From Pleomorphomonas carboxyditropha (lineage in GTDB: Bacteria > Pseudomonadota > Alphaproteobacteria > Rhizobiales > Pleomorphomonadaceae), in assembly GCF_002770725.1 (NCBI RefSeq), contig NZ_NQVN01000022.1, positions 22,506 to 86,505 on the forward strand: a DNA stretch of 64,000 bases, in the 5' to 3' direction. This document shows, one piece after another, positions 1 through 10,028 of the stretch. The notes under the pieces were generated by a model. That model did not search any database, was not told the origin of the DNA, and saw only the letters and a list, made by a program, of their open reading frames with translations. Positions within the stretch are counted from its first letter, which is position 1, and the number at the start of each line of letters is the position of its first letter. Both the position numbers and the translations under genes were made by a program.

Positions 1-78
1 CTGTTGGCGAGCGGGCTGCTCAACTTCTGCGCGGTCTATTCGCTCCTCGGCATCAATACCTCGAAGATCGCCGACTGA
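1..78 (+). CDS. DUF2892-like membrane protein, C-terminal end only
   Basis: Frame 1 is open from the first base to a TGA at 76-78. The visible 25 residues read as a hydrophobic segment ending in FCAVYSLLGINTSKIAD, which resembles the C-terminus of DUF2892 inner-membrane proteins (YSLLGINT is typical). The start lies outside the window, so length and topology cannot be judged. It converges with hisD, whose stop is 7 bases away. Confidence 0.6.
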   Translation: MLASGLLNFCAVYSLLGINTSKIAD

Positions 79-84
79 CGCCGG

Positions 85-1374
85 TCACTCGAGCCTGATC
101 GACACGCTTCGCGCATGGCCGCCGAGGCCCTCGACTTCGGCGAGAGCGATGGCGGCCGGGCCGATCTGTCTGAGCGCGGCCGGCGGCACCTTCAGGATCG
201 AGGTGCGCTTCATGAAATCGAGCACGCCGAGGCCGGACGAGAAGCGGGCCGAGCGGGCGGTGGGCAACACGTGGTTGGAGCCGCCGACGTAGTCGCCGAC
301 CGCTTCCGGCGTGTGGTGGCCGACGAAGACGGCGCCGGCGTTGCGGATGCGGGCGAGCATGGCCTCGGGATCGGCGACGGCCAGTTCCAGATGCTCGGGC
401 GCCACGCGGTCGCTGAGCGGCGCGGCGGCGTCGAGGCTTTCAACGAGAATGACGGCGCCATAGTCGCGCCAGGACTCGGCGGCGATGGCGCCGCGCGGCA
501 GCGCGGCGAGCTGATGCTCCACCGCCTTTTCCACCGCATCGGCCAGCGCCGCGTCGTCGGTGATCAGGATCGACTGCGCCGCCTTGTCGTGCTCGGCCTG
601 GGCGATGAGATCGGCGGCCAGCCAGTCGGGATCGTTGTCGCGGTCGGCGATGACCAGCACCTCCGACGGACCGGCGATCATGTCGATGCCGACGGCGCCG
701 AACACGCGCCGCTTGGCGGCGGCGACATAGGCGTTGCCGGGGCCGACGATCTTGGCGACCGGCCGGATGGTCTCGGTGCCGTAGGCGAGCGCCGCCACCG
801 CCTGGGCGCCGCCGACGCGGTAGACCTCGTCGACGCCGGCGAGCCGGGCCGCCGCCAGCACCAGCGGATTGATCTCGCCGCCGGGCGTCGGCACCACCAT
901 GACCAGGCGGTCGACGCCGGCCACCTTGGCCGGCACGGCGTTCATCAGCACGCTCGACGGATAGCTCGCCGTGCCGCCCGGCACGTAGAGGCCGACCGCC
1001 TCGATGGCCGTCCACAGCGAGCCCAGCTCGACGCCGATGGCGTCGGTATAGCGGTCGTCGCGCGGCTTCTGGCGGGCGTGGTGGCTTTCGATGCGGTCGC
1101 GGGCGAGCTTCAGGGCATCCATCACCTCGGGCTTCACCGCCGCCACGGCCGCGTCGATCTCCGCTTCCGAGACGCGCAGGCCGCGCGTCCGCGTGGCGAA
1201 GCGGTCGAGCTTCTCCGTCCAGTCGTGGAGCGCGGCATCGCCGCGCGCCCTGACGTCGGCGATGATGTCGGCGACCGCGGCGTCGACATCGGCCGACACC
1301 TCGCGCTTGGTGGTCAGGAAGGCGGAAAAGCGGGCCTCGAAATCGGGCGCGCGGTCGTCGAGGCGGATGGCCAC
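85..1374 (-). CDS. hisD: Histidinol dehydrogenase
   Basis: A 429-aa protein of the usual length for HisD, the zinc enzyme that oxidises L-histidinol to L-histidine with two NAD in the last two steps of histidine synthesis (cytoplasm). Visible family motifs are YVPGGTASYPSSVLM, the NAD-binding GPGNAYVAAAKR, and the C-terminal SNHVLPT block with a following SGLGVLDFMK. It begins with ATG at 1374, 36 bases downstream of the DUF2948 gene, as expected for a shared transcript. The order murA, DUF2948, hisD is usual in Hyphomicrobiales, although here three extra genes separate murA from DUF2948. Confidence 0.97.
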   Translation of the reverse strand: MAIRLDDRAPDFEARFSAFLTTKREVSADVDAAVADIIADVRARGDAALHDWTEKLDRFATRTRGLRVSEAEIDAAVAAVKPEVMDALKLARDRIESHHARQKPRDDRYTDAIGVELGSLWTAIEAVGLYVPGGTASYPSSVLMNAVPAKVAGVDRLVMVVPTPGGEINPLVLAAARLAGVDEVYRVGGAQAVAALAYGTETIRPVAKIVGPGNAYVAAAKRRVFGAVGIDMIAGPSEVLVIADRDNDPDWLAADLIAQAEHDKAAQSILITDDAALADAVEKAVEHQLAALPRGAIAAESWRDYGAVILVESLDAAAPLSDRVAPEHLELAVADPEAMLARIRNAGAVFVGHHTPEAVGDYVGGSNHVLPTARSARFSSGLGVLDFMKRTSILKVPPAALRQIGPAAIALAEVEGLGGHARSVSIRLE

Positions 1375-1410
1375 GGGTCTCTCCAGCGGAAAATCGAAAG
1401 GCGGGGCGGG

Positions 1411-1842
1411 TCAGTCGAGATCGTGGGCCGGCTGGTGCTCGGTGGACCAGGCGGCGCCGAGATCGGTGAGGCTCGCCTCGATGCACTCGACGTCGAGCCG
1501 CATCGAGCCGCCGCCGGCGAACTCCAGGAAGACCTGGCCCGACGGATCGTCGTCCCGGCCTTCGAAGCGGATGGTGAGCAGGCTGACGATGGCGTCGGGA
1601 AAGTCGCGGCGGATATGCGCCGACTTGACCGCCTCGACCCGGGCGAAGTGCAGGAGGCTGCGCCGGCGCTCCTTGCTGCGGCCGCCGGCCTTCTCCCAGG
1701 CGTAGCGATTGAGCTCGAGGGTCAGGCGGTGCTCGGCCGGCCGCCAGACGATGTCGCCGACCTTGCCGACGGCATCCTGCGCGTGGGCGGCGATCACCTT
1801 GAGGTCTTCGGCGTCGAGGGCCGCAAGTTTCAGCATGTCCAT
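1411..1842 (-). CDS. DUF2948 family protein
   Basis: I chose the ATG at 1842 (MDMLKLAALDAEDL), which gives 143 aa; the reading frame extends further upstream but without similarity. The sequence matches DUF2948, a conserved alphaproteobacterial family of unknown function encoded next to hisD: note VGDIVWRPAEHRL near the N-terminus and RLDVECIEASLTDLG near the C-terminus. No catalytic motif is evident. Its conserved place beside hisD and murA suggests a housekeeping role but does not define one. Confidence 0.85.
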   Translation of the reverse strand: MDMLKLAALDAEDLKVIAAHAQDAVGKVGDIVWRPAEHRLTLELNRYAWEKAGGRSKERRRSLLHFARVEAVKSAHIRRDFPDAIVSLLTIRFEGRDDDPSGQVFLEFAGGGSMRLDVECIEASLTDLGAAWSTEHQPAHDLD

Positions 1843-1998
1843 GGAGGGCTGTCCGCTCCTGTCAGGGCGGCGGGATGCTGGAAAACCCACCCCGCCGGGG
1901 TTGCCTTGAGATAGGGCGGATGAGCCGGCGAAGCAAGGCTTCGCCGCCGTTCATCCCGGTGGAAACGGGCCGCTTCGCTCCGATAACGCCGGCAGCCG

Positions 1999-2496
1999 TC
2001 AGGCCTCGTCCGCCATGGCCTCGACGAGTTGATCGAGCGCCGTGCTCCAGCCGTCGTGAAAGCCCATGTCTTCGTGCCGCTGGCGCGCCTTGGCCGTGGC
2101 GTGCATGCCGTGCGCCCGATAGCGGGTGCCGCCGGCTTCCTCGCTGAAGGTCAGGACGGCGGTGAAGACGAAATCGGTATCGCTGGTCGGCTGGGCATGC
2201 GGCCGGAACCCGGCGGTGAGCGCCGTCGTCCAGACCAGCCGGCTGTCCGGCTCGACCAGAAGATAGCAGCCGGCGCCGGCTACCTCGGTGCCTTCGGGCG
2301 AGCGCATCACCGTTGCGAAGCCGCCGCCGGGCCGGAGGTCGATCTCGCAGCGCACCGTCGCCCAGGGACGGGGACAGAACCACTTCATCAGGCGCTCGGG
2401 CTCGGTCCAGGCCTTCCAGACGAGCCGCCGCGGCGTCGGCACGACGCGCTCCAGCAGGAGATCGAGTTCGGGATCGAAGGCGTCGATGGCGATCAT
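1999..2496 (-). CDS. AHSA1/SRPBCC-fold protein
   Basis: The ATG at 2496 is preceded by GGGAGG and gives 165 aa. The sequence has the START-like AHSA1 pattern: VPTPRRLVWKAWTEPERLMKWFCP near the N-terminus, then DLRPGGGF, and a C-terminal helix GFHDGWSTALDQLVEAM. Members bind hydrophobic ligands or act as HSP90 co-chaperone-like domains; stand-alone bacterial copies are mostly uncharacterised. It lies in the leftward cluster, 44 bases from the kinase-like gene. The longer upstream frame is ignored because it lacks both similarity and a ribosome-binding site. Confidence 0.8.
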   Translation of the reverse strand: MIAIDAFDPELDLLLERVVPTPRRLVWKAWTEPERLMKWFCPRPWATVRCEIDLRPGGGFATVMRSPEGTEVAGAGCYLLVEPDSRLVWTTALTAGFRPHAQPTSDTDFVFTAVLTFSEEAGGTRYRAHGMHATAKARQRHEDMGFHDGWSTALDQLVEAMADEA

Positions 2497-2540
2497 GCGT
2501 CCGGTCCTCCCAGAACGCCGCGTCGGGGTCGACGGGCATA

Positions 2541-3035
2541 TCAACCGTCCCGCAGTAAACCGCCAAACCGCGCAAGGATTATGGCGACGATCTCGTCGAC
2601 GCCCGGCGCCCCGGTGACGATGACGTCGCTGAAGGCGCGCCGGTGATAGCCCTCGTCATACATCTCGCGGATGCGGGCGCGCTCCCAATCGTCGAGCGTA
2701 CGAAGGCCCCGGTCGCCGAGGGCCACCTCGGGCGGCGGCGCCAGCGTCACCGTCAACAGCCGGGTTGCGTGGGCCTCGGCGACCGCGAGGAGGCGCGCGT
2801 GGTCTACCTCGCGCAAGGGATAGGCGATGACGAGCCGCTCGGCCGGATTGCCGGCGATCTCGGCCGCAAGCCGGCGGAGAGCCGCCTCGATGCGCAGGGC
2901 GAGCGGAGCGTCCGCCGGCGCGTCGTGGTCGTCGCCGTCGATGAAGATCGCACCGTCGATGGCGAGGGCGAGCGCCCGGCCGATGGTCGTCTTGCCGTCG
3001 TTGATCGGCCCGTTGACGACGACGACGGTTCTCAC
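2541..3035 (-). CDS. P-loop NTP-binding kinase-like protein
   Basis: A GTG at 3035, overlapping the GNAT stop as GTGA, gives 164 aa beginning VRTVVVVNGPINDGKTTIG. GPINDGKT is a Walker A P-loop, and FIDGDDHDAP could be the Walker B or substrate-binding region; the size is that of shikimate kinase-like or AAA_33-type small-molecule kinases. The substrate cannot be read from the sequence. Translational coupling to the upstream acetyltransferase suggests a joint role, perhaps in small-molecule or antibiotic modification. Confidence 0.65.
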   Translation of the reverse strand: MRTVVVVNGPINDGKTTIGRALALAIDGAIFIDGDDHDAPADAPLALRIEAALRRLAAEIAGNPAERLVIAYPLREVDHARLLAVAEAHATRLLTVTLAPPPEVALGDRGLRTLDDWERARIREMYDEGYHRRAFSDVIVTGAPGVDEIVAIILARFGGLLRDG

Positions 3036-3472
3036 GGCGTCAGCTTGTAGACGATCATGCCGCTCGCCGGGGCGAAGCCGTCGTAGAGGCGGCGGGCGGG
3101 GTTGTCCTCGCGGGTGTGCCAGTAGAGCCGGTTCCAGCCTTTGGTCCTGGCGAGAACGCGGATATCCTCGATCAGCGCCCGGCCGGCGCCGCGGCTGCGC
3201 CTTTGCGGATCGACGTAGAGATCCTCGAGATAGCAATGCGGCGTCAGCGCCCAGCTCCCCTCGTGCAGCAGGCAGACCGCGAAGCCGACGATGGCGTCGT
3301 CCGCCACGGCGAGGCGGCAGAACACCGGGCTCGCCGGGTCGAGGATGCGCGCCCAGGTGTGGGCGGTGACCTCGTCCGGCACCGTGGCGCCGAGATGGGC
3401 GAGATAGCCGGCCCAGAGGCGGCGCCAGGCGCCCTCGTCGCTCGCCTCGGCCTCGCGGATCGCCACGTCCAT
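3032..3472 (-). CDS. GNAT family N-acetyltransferase
   Basis: The 146-aa protein starts at ATG 3472 (MDVAIREAEASDEGAW). It has the GNAT architecture: an N-terminal IREAEASDEGAWRRLW strand-helix, a central CYLEDLYVDPQRRSRGAGRAL acetyl-CoA loop with the RxxGxG-type signature, and a C-terminal NRLYWHTREDNPARRLYDGF segment typical of small-molecule acetyltransferases. The acceptor is unknown. Its start is 6 bases from the murA stop and its stop overlaps the next gene, so it appears to be in one transcript with both. Confidence 0.88.
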   Translation of the reverse strand: MDVAIREAEASDEGAWRRLWAGYLAHLGATVPDEVTAHTWARILDPASPVFCRLAVADDAIVGFAVCLLHEGSWALTPHCYLEDLYVDPQRRSRGAGRALIEDIRVLARTKGWNRLYWHTREDNPARRLYDGFAPASGMIVYKLTP

Positions 3473-3477
3473 GGCGG

Positions 3478-4773
<1,296 letters not shown>

Positions 4774-4821
4774 CTCGGGCCGGCGGTGCCGGCGATCTCG
4801 TGTTCTGTCGCGTGGGACGCG

Positions 4822-5031
4822 TCACTCCTGGCCGGAACCGTCCGGCTTATGGTCGTCCGGCCGGGCGGCGGCAAGCCCGGCGCGCTGGTCGGCCTCGCCG
4901 GCGCGGCGGCCGCGCGCCTGCGCCTTGCGCTTCATGAGGTTCCGGCGCAGCGCCTCGGCGAGGCGCCGCTCCCGTTCCGCCTTGGCGTCGCGCCCCGCGC
5001 CGCCCCTTGCCGTGCCGTCGTCGCTCGCCAT
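4822..5031 (-). CDS. Small basic conserved protein upstream of murA
   Basis: The ATG at 5031 gives 69 aa (MASDDGTARGGAGRDAK...). The core ERERRLAEALRRNLMKRKAQ is an amphipathic charged helix seen in short alphaproteobacterial proteins encoded just upstream of murA. There is no signal peptide or membrane segment, and the tail is Gly/Ala/Asp-rich. The function is unknown. The composition matches the chromosome, so this looks like an ordinary core gene. Confidence 0.6.
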   Translation of the reverse strand: MASDDGTARGGAGRDAKAERERRLAEALRRNLMKRKAQARGRRAGEADQRAGLAAARPDDHKPDGSGQE

Positions 5032-5256
5032 GATGCCGCGCCGTCCCTTTCCGGCCTTCCTTGCGATCCTTTTCTCCACCTTTCAAGGGATTTCGTCGGC
5101 AAAGCCGGCTTTTCCCGCGACCGTGGCCCCGCGCCCACCGACGGACGCCTTTTTAGCGGTCGATTTCCTCTTCTATGGGGTTGCGTGGTGGGCAGAACTA
5201 TGGCAGGAGAACGCCCGTCCACGACGACCGCTTCGGCCGCCTTCCCGGACAACGAT

Positions 5257-5333
<77 letters not shown>

Positions 5334-5394
5334 AATTCCTTGAAATAACTGAGCTTTTCCTAGGAATTCCGCAGGTTTTCGGGACAAAACGGGC

Positions 5395-5485
5395 TAGCAC
5401 GCTGTTAGCACGAGGTTGTCCTGCTTATTATTTTTCAATAAGTTAGCGGTAGCGTGCAGCGTGCTATTAGCACGCACCTAGCACA
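5395..5485 (+). promoter_or_regulatory. Integrase arm-type binding sites, left end
   Basis: Four TAGCAC(G/A) heptamers lie at 5395-5401, 5406-5412, 5468-5474 and 5479-5485, in two pairs each with an 11-bp period. The last pair reads TAGCACGcaccTAGCACA. An inverted CGTGCTA abuts the third at 5460-5466. The arrangement is that of arm-type sites for a tyrosine integrase and also lies in the integrase promoter region, so it could be autoregulatory. Confidence 0.75.
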
Positions 5486-5519
5486 CCGACGCAGCACAGT
5501 AACTCGCTGGTGGCGACCC

Positions 5520-6833
5520 ATGGATCTGCCCAAACTGCCCTATGTCGTATTTTCCCGGGTGGATAGCCCGAGCCTCTGGGTTCGATTCTCCATACCCGGC
5601 CAAGGGCAGAAACGGATTTGCCTGAAGACCGACAACGAAGAAGAAGCCAAGCGGCGCGCCGAGATCGAATACCAACGCGCCCTCTGGAGCGCCGAGCAAG
5701 GCACACTTCCGGGAAGGACATCCTTCGACAAGGTCGCTCGCCAATATCTTGAAAGCGCCCAACTGGAAGCCGGAAGCAATGCGTCCAAACTCTCCAAGGT
5801 CGCAGCCGACCGAGGCGTGCTTGACCGCTATATGGTCCCCTTCTTCGGTAGAAGCCCCATAACAGCCATTAGCGTCCCGAAGCTTCACAGCTACATGGAA
5901 TGGCGGAGAAGCTACTGGACGAGCGGTCCTGGGGCAAAACAGACGCATATCGCCTACGAGCGAAAGGGACGCCGGGTAATCCGTCCCGCCCAGCACATTG
6001 AGGCGACGCTCAGCACGCTACGCCGAGAAGCCGTCACCATGCGGTCGGTGTTCAAGCACGCTGTTCGGCTTGGCTATCTCAAAGCCTCGGATATTCCCAA
6101 GATCGACTTGGTTGCGGAGGAACGGAACAAGCGACCTTCCTTCACCGATGCCGAGGTTGCCAAGCTCATGCAGGTCGCAGAGCAACGGATGATCGACGTT
6201 CTCGCTCCCCAGCGCCGAGGCAAGCAACAGCCGAACTCCTGGAAGGACATGGACGGCAAAGAGATCACGCCTTCGGTCAGCCGCGTCGCCTATGAGCGAA
6301 CGGTGCTCTACTGGTTCATCAACATCGCGCTCGAAACAGGCATGCGACCGACCGAGCTATTCAACCTCGATTGGGGGCATATCGTTGGCTTCAAGGAAGA
6401 GCGCGACAAGCCAATCGTTGAGCAGCGCATTCGCATCCTGGCCTACGGCAAAGGCAAGAAGCCGCAACAACTCGTGCCGAATATCGGTGCTGCGACGAGT
6501 TTCGCCGCCCTTTGGGACGCTTTTAAAAAAGTTCACGGACGGGAACCGAGAGACGACGAGCCGGTGTTCGTCAATGCCTCTGGTGAACGAGCACAATCTT
6601 ACAAGAAGAGCCTCAATGCCCTTCTGGAAGCGGCCAAGCTCAAGACCGACGTGTTCGGTCAGGTTCGCTCGGCCTACAGCTTCCGACATACATATGCGAC
6701 GCGGCAGCTCAGAAAGGGAACCGACGTCTACACGTTGGCGATCAACATGCGGACGTCGGTGCGCATGATCGAGATGTACTATTCCGACGTGGTGCCGGAG
6801 GATTTGGCGAGGCAGCTTGAGGGGAGCTATTAG
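5520..6833 (+). CDS. int: Tyrosine-type site-specific integrase of the island
   Basis: I take ATG 5520 (MDLPKLPYVVFSRVD), giving 437 aa; an upstream ATG at 5454 in the same frame would add 22 residues that run into the arm sites. The N-terminal part is a SAM-like arm/core-binding domain. The catalytic domain has ETGMRPTELFNLDW with the first Arg, SFRHTYATRQL with the His-x-x-Arg-type box, and the nucleophile Tyr in MIEMYYSDV near the C-terminus. It should catalyse recombination between attP and the tRNA-Thr 3' end. Its position beside attL and the intact catalytic residues suggest the island may still excise. Confidence 0.93.
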   Translation: MDLPKLPYVVFSRVDSPSLWVRFSIPGQGQKRICLKTDNEEEAKRRAEIEYQRALWSAEQGTLPGRTSFDKVARQYLESAQLEAGSNASKLSKVAADRGVLDRYMVPFFGRSPITAISVPKLHSYMEWRRSYWTSGPGAKQTHIAYERKGRRVIRPAQHIEATLSTLRREAVTMRSVFKHAVRLGYLKASDIPKIDLVAEERNKRPSFTDAEVAKLMQVAEQRMIDVLAPQRRGKQQPNSWKDMDGKEITPSVSRVAYERTVLYWFINIALETGMRPTELFNLDWGHIVGFKEERDKPIVEQRIRILAYGKGKKPQQLVPNIGAATSFAALWDAFKKVHGREPRDDEPVFVNASGERAQSYKKSLNALLEAAKLKTDVFGQVRSAYSFRHTYATRQLRKGTDVYTLAINMRTSVRMIEMYYSDVVPEDLARQLEGSY

Positions 6834-6894
6834 GTATAACACGTTAAGCGCGTCACTACTCCCCTCCCCACACAGTGCGTATCCCCAACTACTC

Positions 6895-7494
6895 TCAGCG
6901 TCCTGCTATATTTGCGGCAGTCTCGATCCAACCACCAATATTCTTATGGCCATCCTGCCCCGCGTAGTCATAAGCCAAGCAGTGATCCGACAGCTTAACT
7001 ACAGTATTACTTGTTGGCGCTGGAAACCAGAGAACGCCGGTCGGAATGGCAAGGGTGTAATCAGCATACTTCTTCCACTCACCTCCAATTCGTTCGGCCA
7101 GATAAATACCATCGTTAGCTTTGTACACCCCCATAGAGGCGAGTGGGTCTTCGCCTTTCGACGCAGTATATCCATCCATATTCTTTATCCCATGGATGTA
7201 CACTGTCAGTATACCGTTACCTTTTATAACACTTCTGGCAATCTCATATCTCACCCACCGCCTCTCCGAGGTTTTAGAACCCGCCAAAACGCATGTGACT
7301 GAAGTGTTTTCTACCCCCTCCCGCAAGAACCTCTTCAACGCGTCCTCGCTCTCTTTGCGCGAAGCCTCAAATACGCTCGCATCAAAGAAGCCATTTGGCT
7401 GTTGTTCGGCTGGCTTAACGACCCAGGAATTTCTTACAACGTAAGCGCGAGTCACGTCAGGCTGGTAATGAAAGGAAAAGAACGTACGGCGCAT
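6895..7494 (-). CDS. thsB: Thoeris TIR-like protein ThsB
   Basis: The 199-aa protein starts RRTFFSFHYQPDVTRAYVVR, the signature of the MTH538/DUF1863 TIR-like family used by Thoeris. A conserved acidic residue appears in SERRWVRYEIARS (Glu84), where ThsB carries its catalytic Glu. In known Thoeris systems ThsB senses phage infection and makes a cyclic ADP-ribose isomer from NAD that activates ThsA. The gene is divergent from thsA with a 138-bp spacer containing both start regions. B. cereus ThsB is of similar size. The last 60 residues have no motif I recognise and might be sensor sequence. Confidence 0.85.
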   Translation of the reverse strand: MRRTFFSFHYQPDVTRAYVVRNSWVVKPAEQQPNGFFDASVFEASRKESEDALKRFLREGVENTSVTCVLAGSKTSERRWVRYEIARSVIKGNGILTVYIHGIKNMDGYTASKGEDPLASMGVYKANDGIYLAERIGGEWKKYADYTLAIPTGVLWFPAPTSNTVVKLSDHCLAYDYAGQDGHKNIGGWIETAANIAGR

Positions 7495-7632
7495 AACTTA
7501 ACCCCCTCATGAATGTTTCTCATCCTTATTCAATCAGGGGTTCCAGCTTATTCCTAGTTGAAATCCAGCGGACGTTATGTGAGTGCTAAACGAATTCACA
7601 GAAAACAGAGACCCAGCTCCAGGAAGTTGCTG

Positions 7633-9069
7633 ATGCCCCTCTCTTCGGATGTAACGGCGTTCTGCCGGAAGTTTGCAAAGGAGCTCGCGGAAGGTACGGC
7701 TGCAATCTTCGCAGGAGCCGGCCTATCAGCCTCGGCAGGGTTCGTGAACTGGCGACAGCTGCTAGAGCCCTTTGCGACAGAACTTGGCTTGAGCGTAGAT
7801 AAAGAAAGCGACCACCTCGTCAGATTTGCTCAGTACTCGCAGAATTATAAGGGAGGCAACCGAGCGCATCTTAATGAGGCTCTTATCACAGCGTTTCCTA
7901 GCTTGGCATCGCCGGCAATCAACCACCAGATTCTAGCGCGATTGCCAATCCAAACTTTCTGGACAACTAATTACGACAAGCTGATCGAGACTGCACTGGT
8001 AGATGCGAGGAAGACCCCTGACGTCAAACACACTGATAGTCAGCTCCCCATCACCAAGCCGAAACGAGACGCAGTTGTTTACAAGATGCATGGTGATGTT
8101 GATCGCCCCCAAGAAGCAGTACTCACGCGAGACGATTACGAGGCATACGCCCAGAAGCATATAGGGTTCGTAAACGCACTCGTGGGTGACTTGACTGGGA
8201 AGACGTTTTTATTCATTGGCTTTAGTTTTTCCGATCCGAATCTAGATCAAGTTTTAACGCAACTAAGACTTAGATACCAATCCGGGCAACGCGAGCATTA
8301 TTGTTTCGTGCGCATACCCGACAGCAATGATTTCAAAAACAACGAGGACTTTATTTACGCCAAAGCGCGGCATCGGCACTTTGTCAATGACCTGAAACGC
8401 TACAATGTTACAACTTTGGAGATAAGCGACTATTCTGAGATAACCGAAGCGCTCTCGGCGATTGAACGCCTCTATCGTCGAAGGTTGATATTCGTGTCAG
8501 GCAGCGCCTCAGATTTTGCCCCCTGGGGCGAAAGTGCGGTCAATGCATTCTTTCGTGACCTTGGTGCAATTCTTATCGATAATGACTTTCAGATTGTAAC
8601 TGGCTTTGGGCTTGGTGTGGGCAACTCATTAATAAGTGGGGCGATTGAGAAAGCCTATTCAAGAAAAAACCTGCGGCTAGATAACTTCCTTCAAGTTCGT
8701 CCTTTCCCGCGCGACATCGCCGATCCCATGCAGCGGGCTGTCATATGGAAAAAGTATCGAGAAGAACTTCTATCCCTTCCAGGGATCGCGCTATTTTTAT
8801 TTGGTAATAAGCTTGAAAATGATCAAATTGTTCCAGCCGACGGTGTTAGAAAAGAATTCGAGATCGCGAGGATGCAGGGGGTCGAGGTTTTACCTGTTGG
8901 CGCCACTGGGAGTATGGCCGCAACACTTGCCGTCGAAATACTAAAAGAACCTAGCGGGCTCAGCCCAACTGTCATTGACGCGCTAACTAGGCTCAATGAG
9001 AAAGTAACCGATATTAAGATGCTGCTCCAACCTATAACTGATGCGCTCAAAGCCCTCGCGGCCGAGTGA
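7633..9069 (+). CDS. thsA: Thoeris NADase effector ThsA (SIR2-SLOG)
   Basis: ATG 7633, preceded by AGGAAG, gives 478 aa, almost the length of B. cereus ThsA; an upstream in-frame start lacks a good ribosome-binding site. The N-terminal SIR2 domain has GAGLSASAGF (28-37), TTNYDKLIE with Asn113 and KMHGDVD with His153, matching the NADase residues of ThsA. After residue 280 a SLOG/STALD domain begins (LIFVSGSASDF, then VTGFGLGVGN), which in the family binds the cyclic ADPR signal and triggers NAD depletion. Divergent from thsB. Codon use is less GC-biased than the chromosome, consistent with transfer. Confidence 0.93.
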   Translation: MPLSSDVTAFCRKFAKELAEGTAAIFAGAGLSASAGFVNWRQLLEPFATELGLSVDKESDHLVRFAQYSQNYKGGNRAHLNEALITAFPSLASPAINHQILARLPIQTFWTTNYDKLIETALVDARKTPDVKHTDSQLPITKPKRDAVVYKMHGDVDRPQEAVLTRDDYEAYAQKHIGFVNALVGDLTGKTFLFIGFSFSDPNLDQVLTQLRLRYQSGQREHYCFVRIPDSNDFKNNEDFIYAKARHRHFVNDLKRYNVTTLEISDYSEITEALSAIERLYRRRLIFVSGSASDFAPWGESAVNAFFRDLGAILIDNDFQIVTGFGLGVGNSLISGAIEKAYSRKNLRLDNFLQVRPFPRDIADPMQRAVIWKKYREELLSLPGIALFLFGNKLENDQIVPADGVRKEFEIARMQGVEVLPVGATGSMAATLAVEILKEPSGLSPTVIDALTRLNEKVTDIKMLLQPITDALKALAAE

Positions 9070-9297
9070 GTGCTCTATGGAGTCTTTCGATGCCGCCTAG
9101 GCAGCCGCTATCTAGAGACGAGCCTACAAGCACGTGAGTTCGGCAATCTCTCCATGAGACTACACAACCCGAAAGGAGCCAATGGCCTTCCTTTCGCACA
9201 GCCGTAAGGACGTCTTCCGACCGACGTACTCGATTGAGTTCGTTCCGCCTATGGATTCCGACACACCTGTGCGCCATAGCATCTTCGCGAGGTCACC
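9070..9297. other. Spacer between Thoeris and CBASS
   Basis: Contains an ATG at 9182 preceded by AAAGGAG and reading MAFLSHSRKDVFRP, which begins like a TIR domain but then runs into antisense cap15 sequence without further similarity. It may be the stump of a lost gene. Nothing else recognisable. Confidence 0.3.
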
Positions 9298-9948
9298 CTA
9301 CGCCCGCCTCAAAGTCATCTTGCCAGCGGTGTTCAGGCCAAGATGCCAATTGCGATTTGTCCAGTATACGCCCTCTAGCCAGATATTATCTCCTTGCCGT
9401 TCAACGCAAAGATTCGCAGCACCGTAATGTGAGCTGCTGTCAGTAGTTTCTGGCACCTTTGTAGTGTTTTCATAATGGCAGTGAAGCGTCACAGATCCAT
9501 CTTCAGGATCACGCGTTGCTCGGACAAATATTGTCTTCGATGTCGAGTAACGACTGTCCGAGATCAGGTTCATCCGTATGTAGAACAACCGAGCAATGAT
9601 CGTCACCGTTGCCGGTACTGCGACTAGCGGCACTGATGCGGCTCCCGGGCATGCACGTTGCTGTATAGCTGGCCAGTTAGATTCTAGTATAGCCTTCCAC
9701 TCCCCGTCGATCGGCGGAAACCAGTTTCGAACCAGCGGCAAACGGCATAGGAGTGCAAAAAAGGGGCTTTGCCCAACCAACGTGACCGCTGTTCCGCAAG
9801 CAAATACGGCCTCCGATGCAATCTGCCACCACCCCACAAACGACGACTGATCGGTGGGCGGCGCTAGTATCGCCCATGCTGTAAAAACCAAAGCACAAAG
9901 CAGGCCAAAAAGAGATAGCGAGCGGCGTATGCCGAGAATCTGATACAT
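9298..9948 (-). CDS. cap15: CBASS effector Cap15 (2TM plus beta-barrel)
   Basis: ATG 9948, preceded by AGGAG, gives 216 aa; the longer frame begins at a TTG and is less likely. Two N-terminal membrane segments (about residues 10-32 and 42-70) are followed by PPIDGEWKAILESNW and a strand-rich domain ending NIWLEGVYWTNRNWHLG. This matches the SMODS-associated 2TM beta-strand effector family (Cap15), which disrupts the inner membrane when its barrel binds the cyclic nucleotide. It is divergent from the CD-NTase gene with 80 bp between the starts, so a shared control region is likely. Confidence 0.82.
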   Translation of the reverse strand: MYQILGIRRSLSLFGLLCALVFTAWAILAPPTDQSSFVGWWQIASEAVFACGTAVTLVGQSPFFALLCRLPLVRNWFPPIDGEWKAILESNWPAIQQRACPGAASVPLVAVPATVTIIARLFYIRMNLISDSRYSTSKTIFVRATRDPEDGSVTLHCHYENTTKVPETTDSSSHYGAANLCVERQGDNIWLEGVYWTNRNWHLGLNTAGKMTLRRA

Positions 9949-10028
9949 CCGTTGCTCCTGCCTTGTTTCTGCTGGTGGTTGTTCCAATATAGATGCAAAC
10001 TGCTGGGCTACGAAGGGGGATTAAGGTA

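Noticed and set aside
115..1914. 599-aa open frame antisense to hisD
   Set aside because: High-GC shadow of hisD and the next gene; Asp/Gly/Arg-rich, no domain, no start signal.
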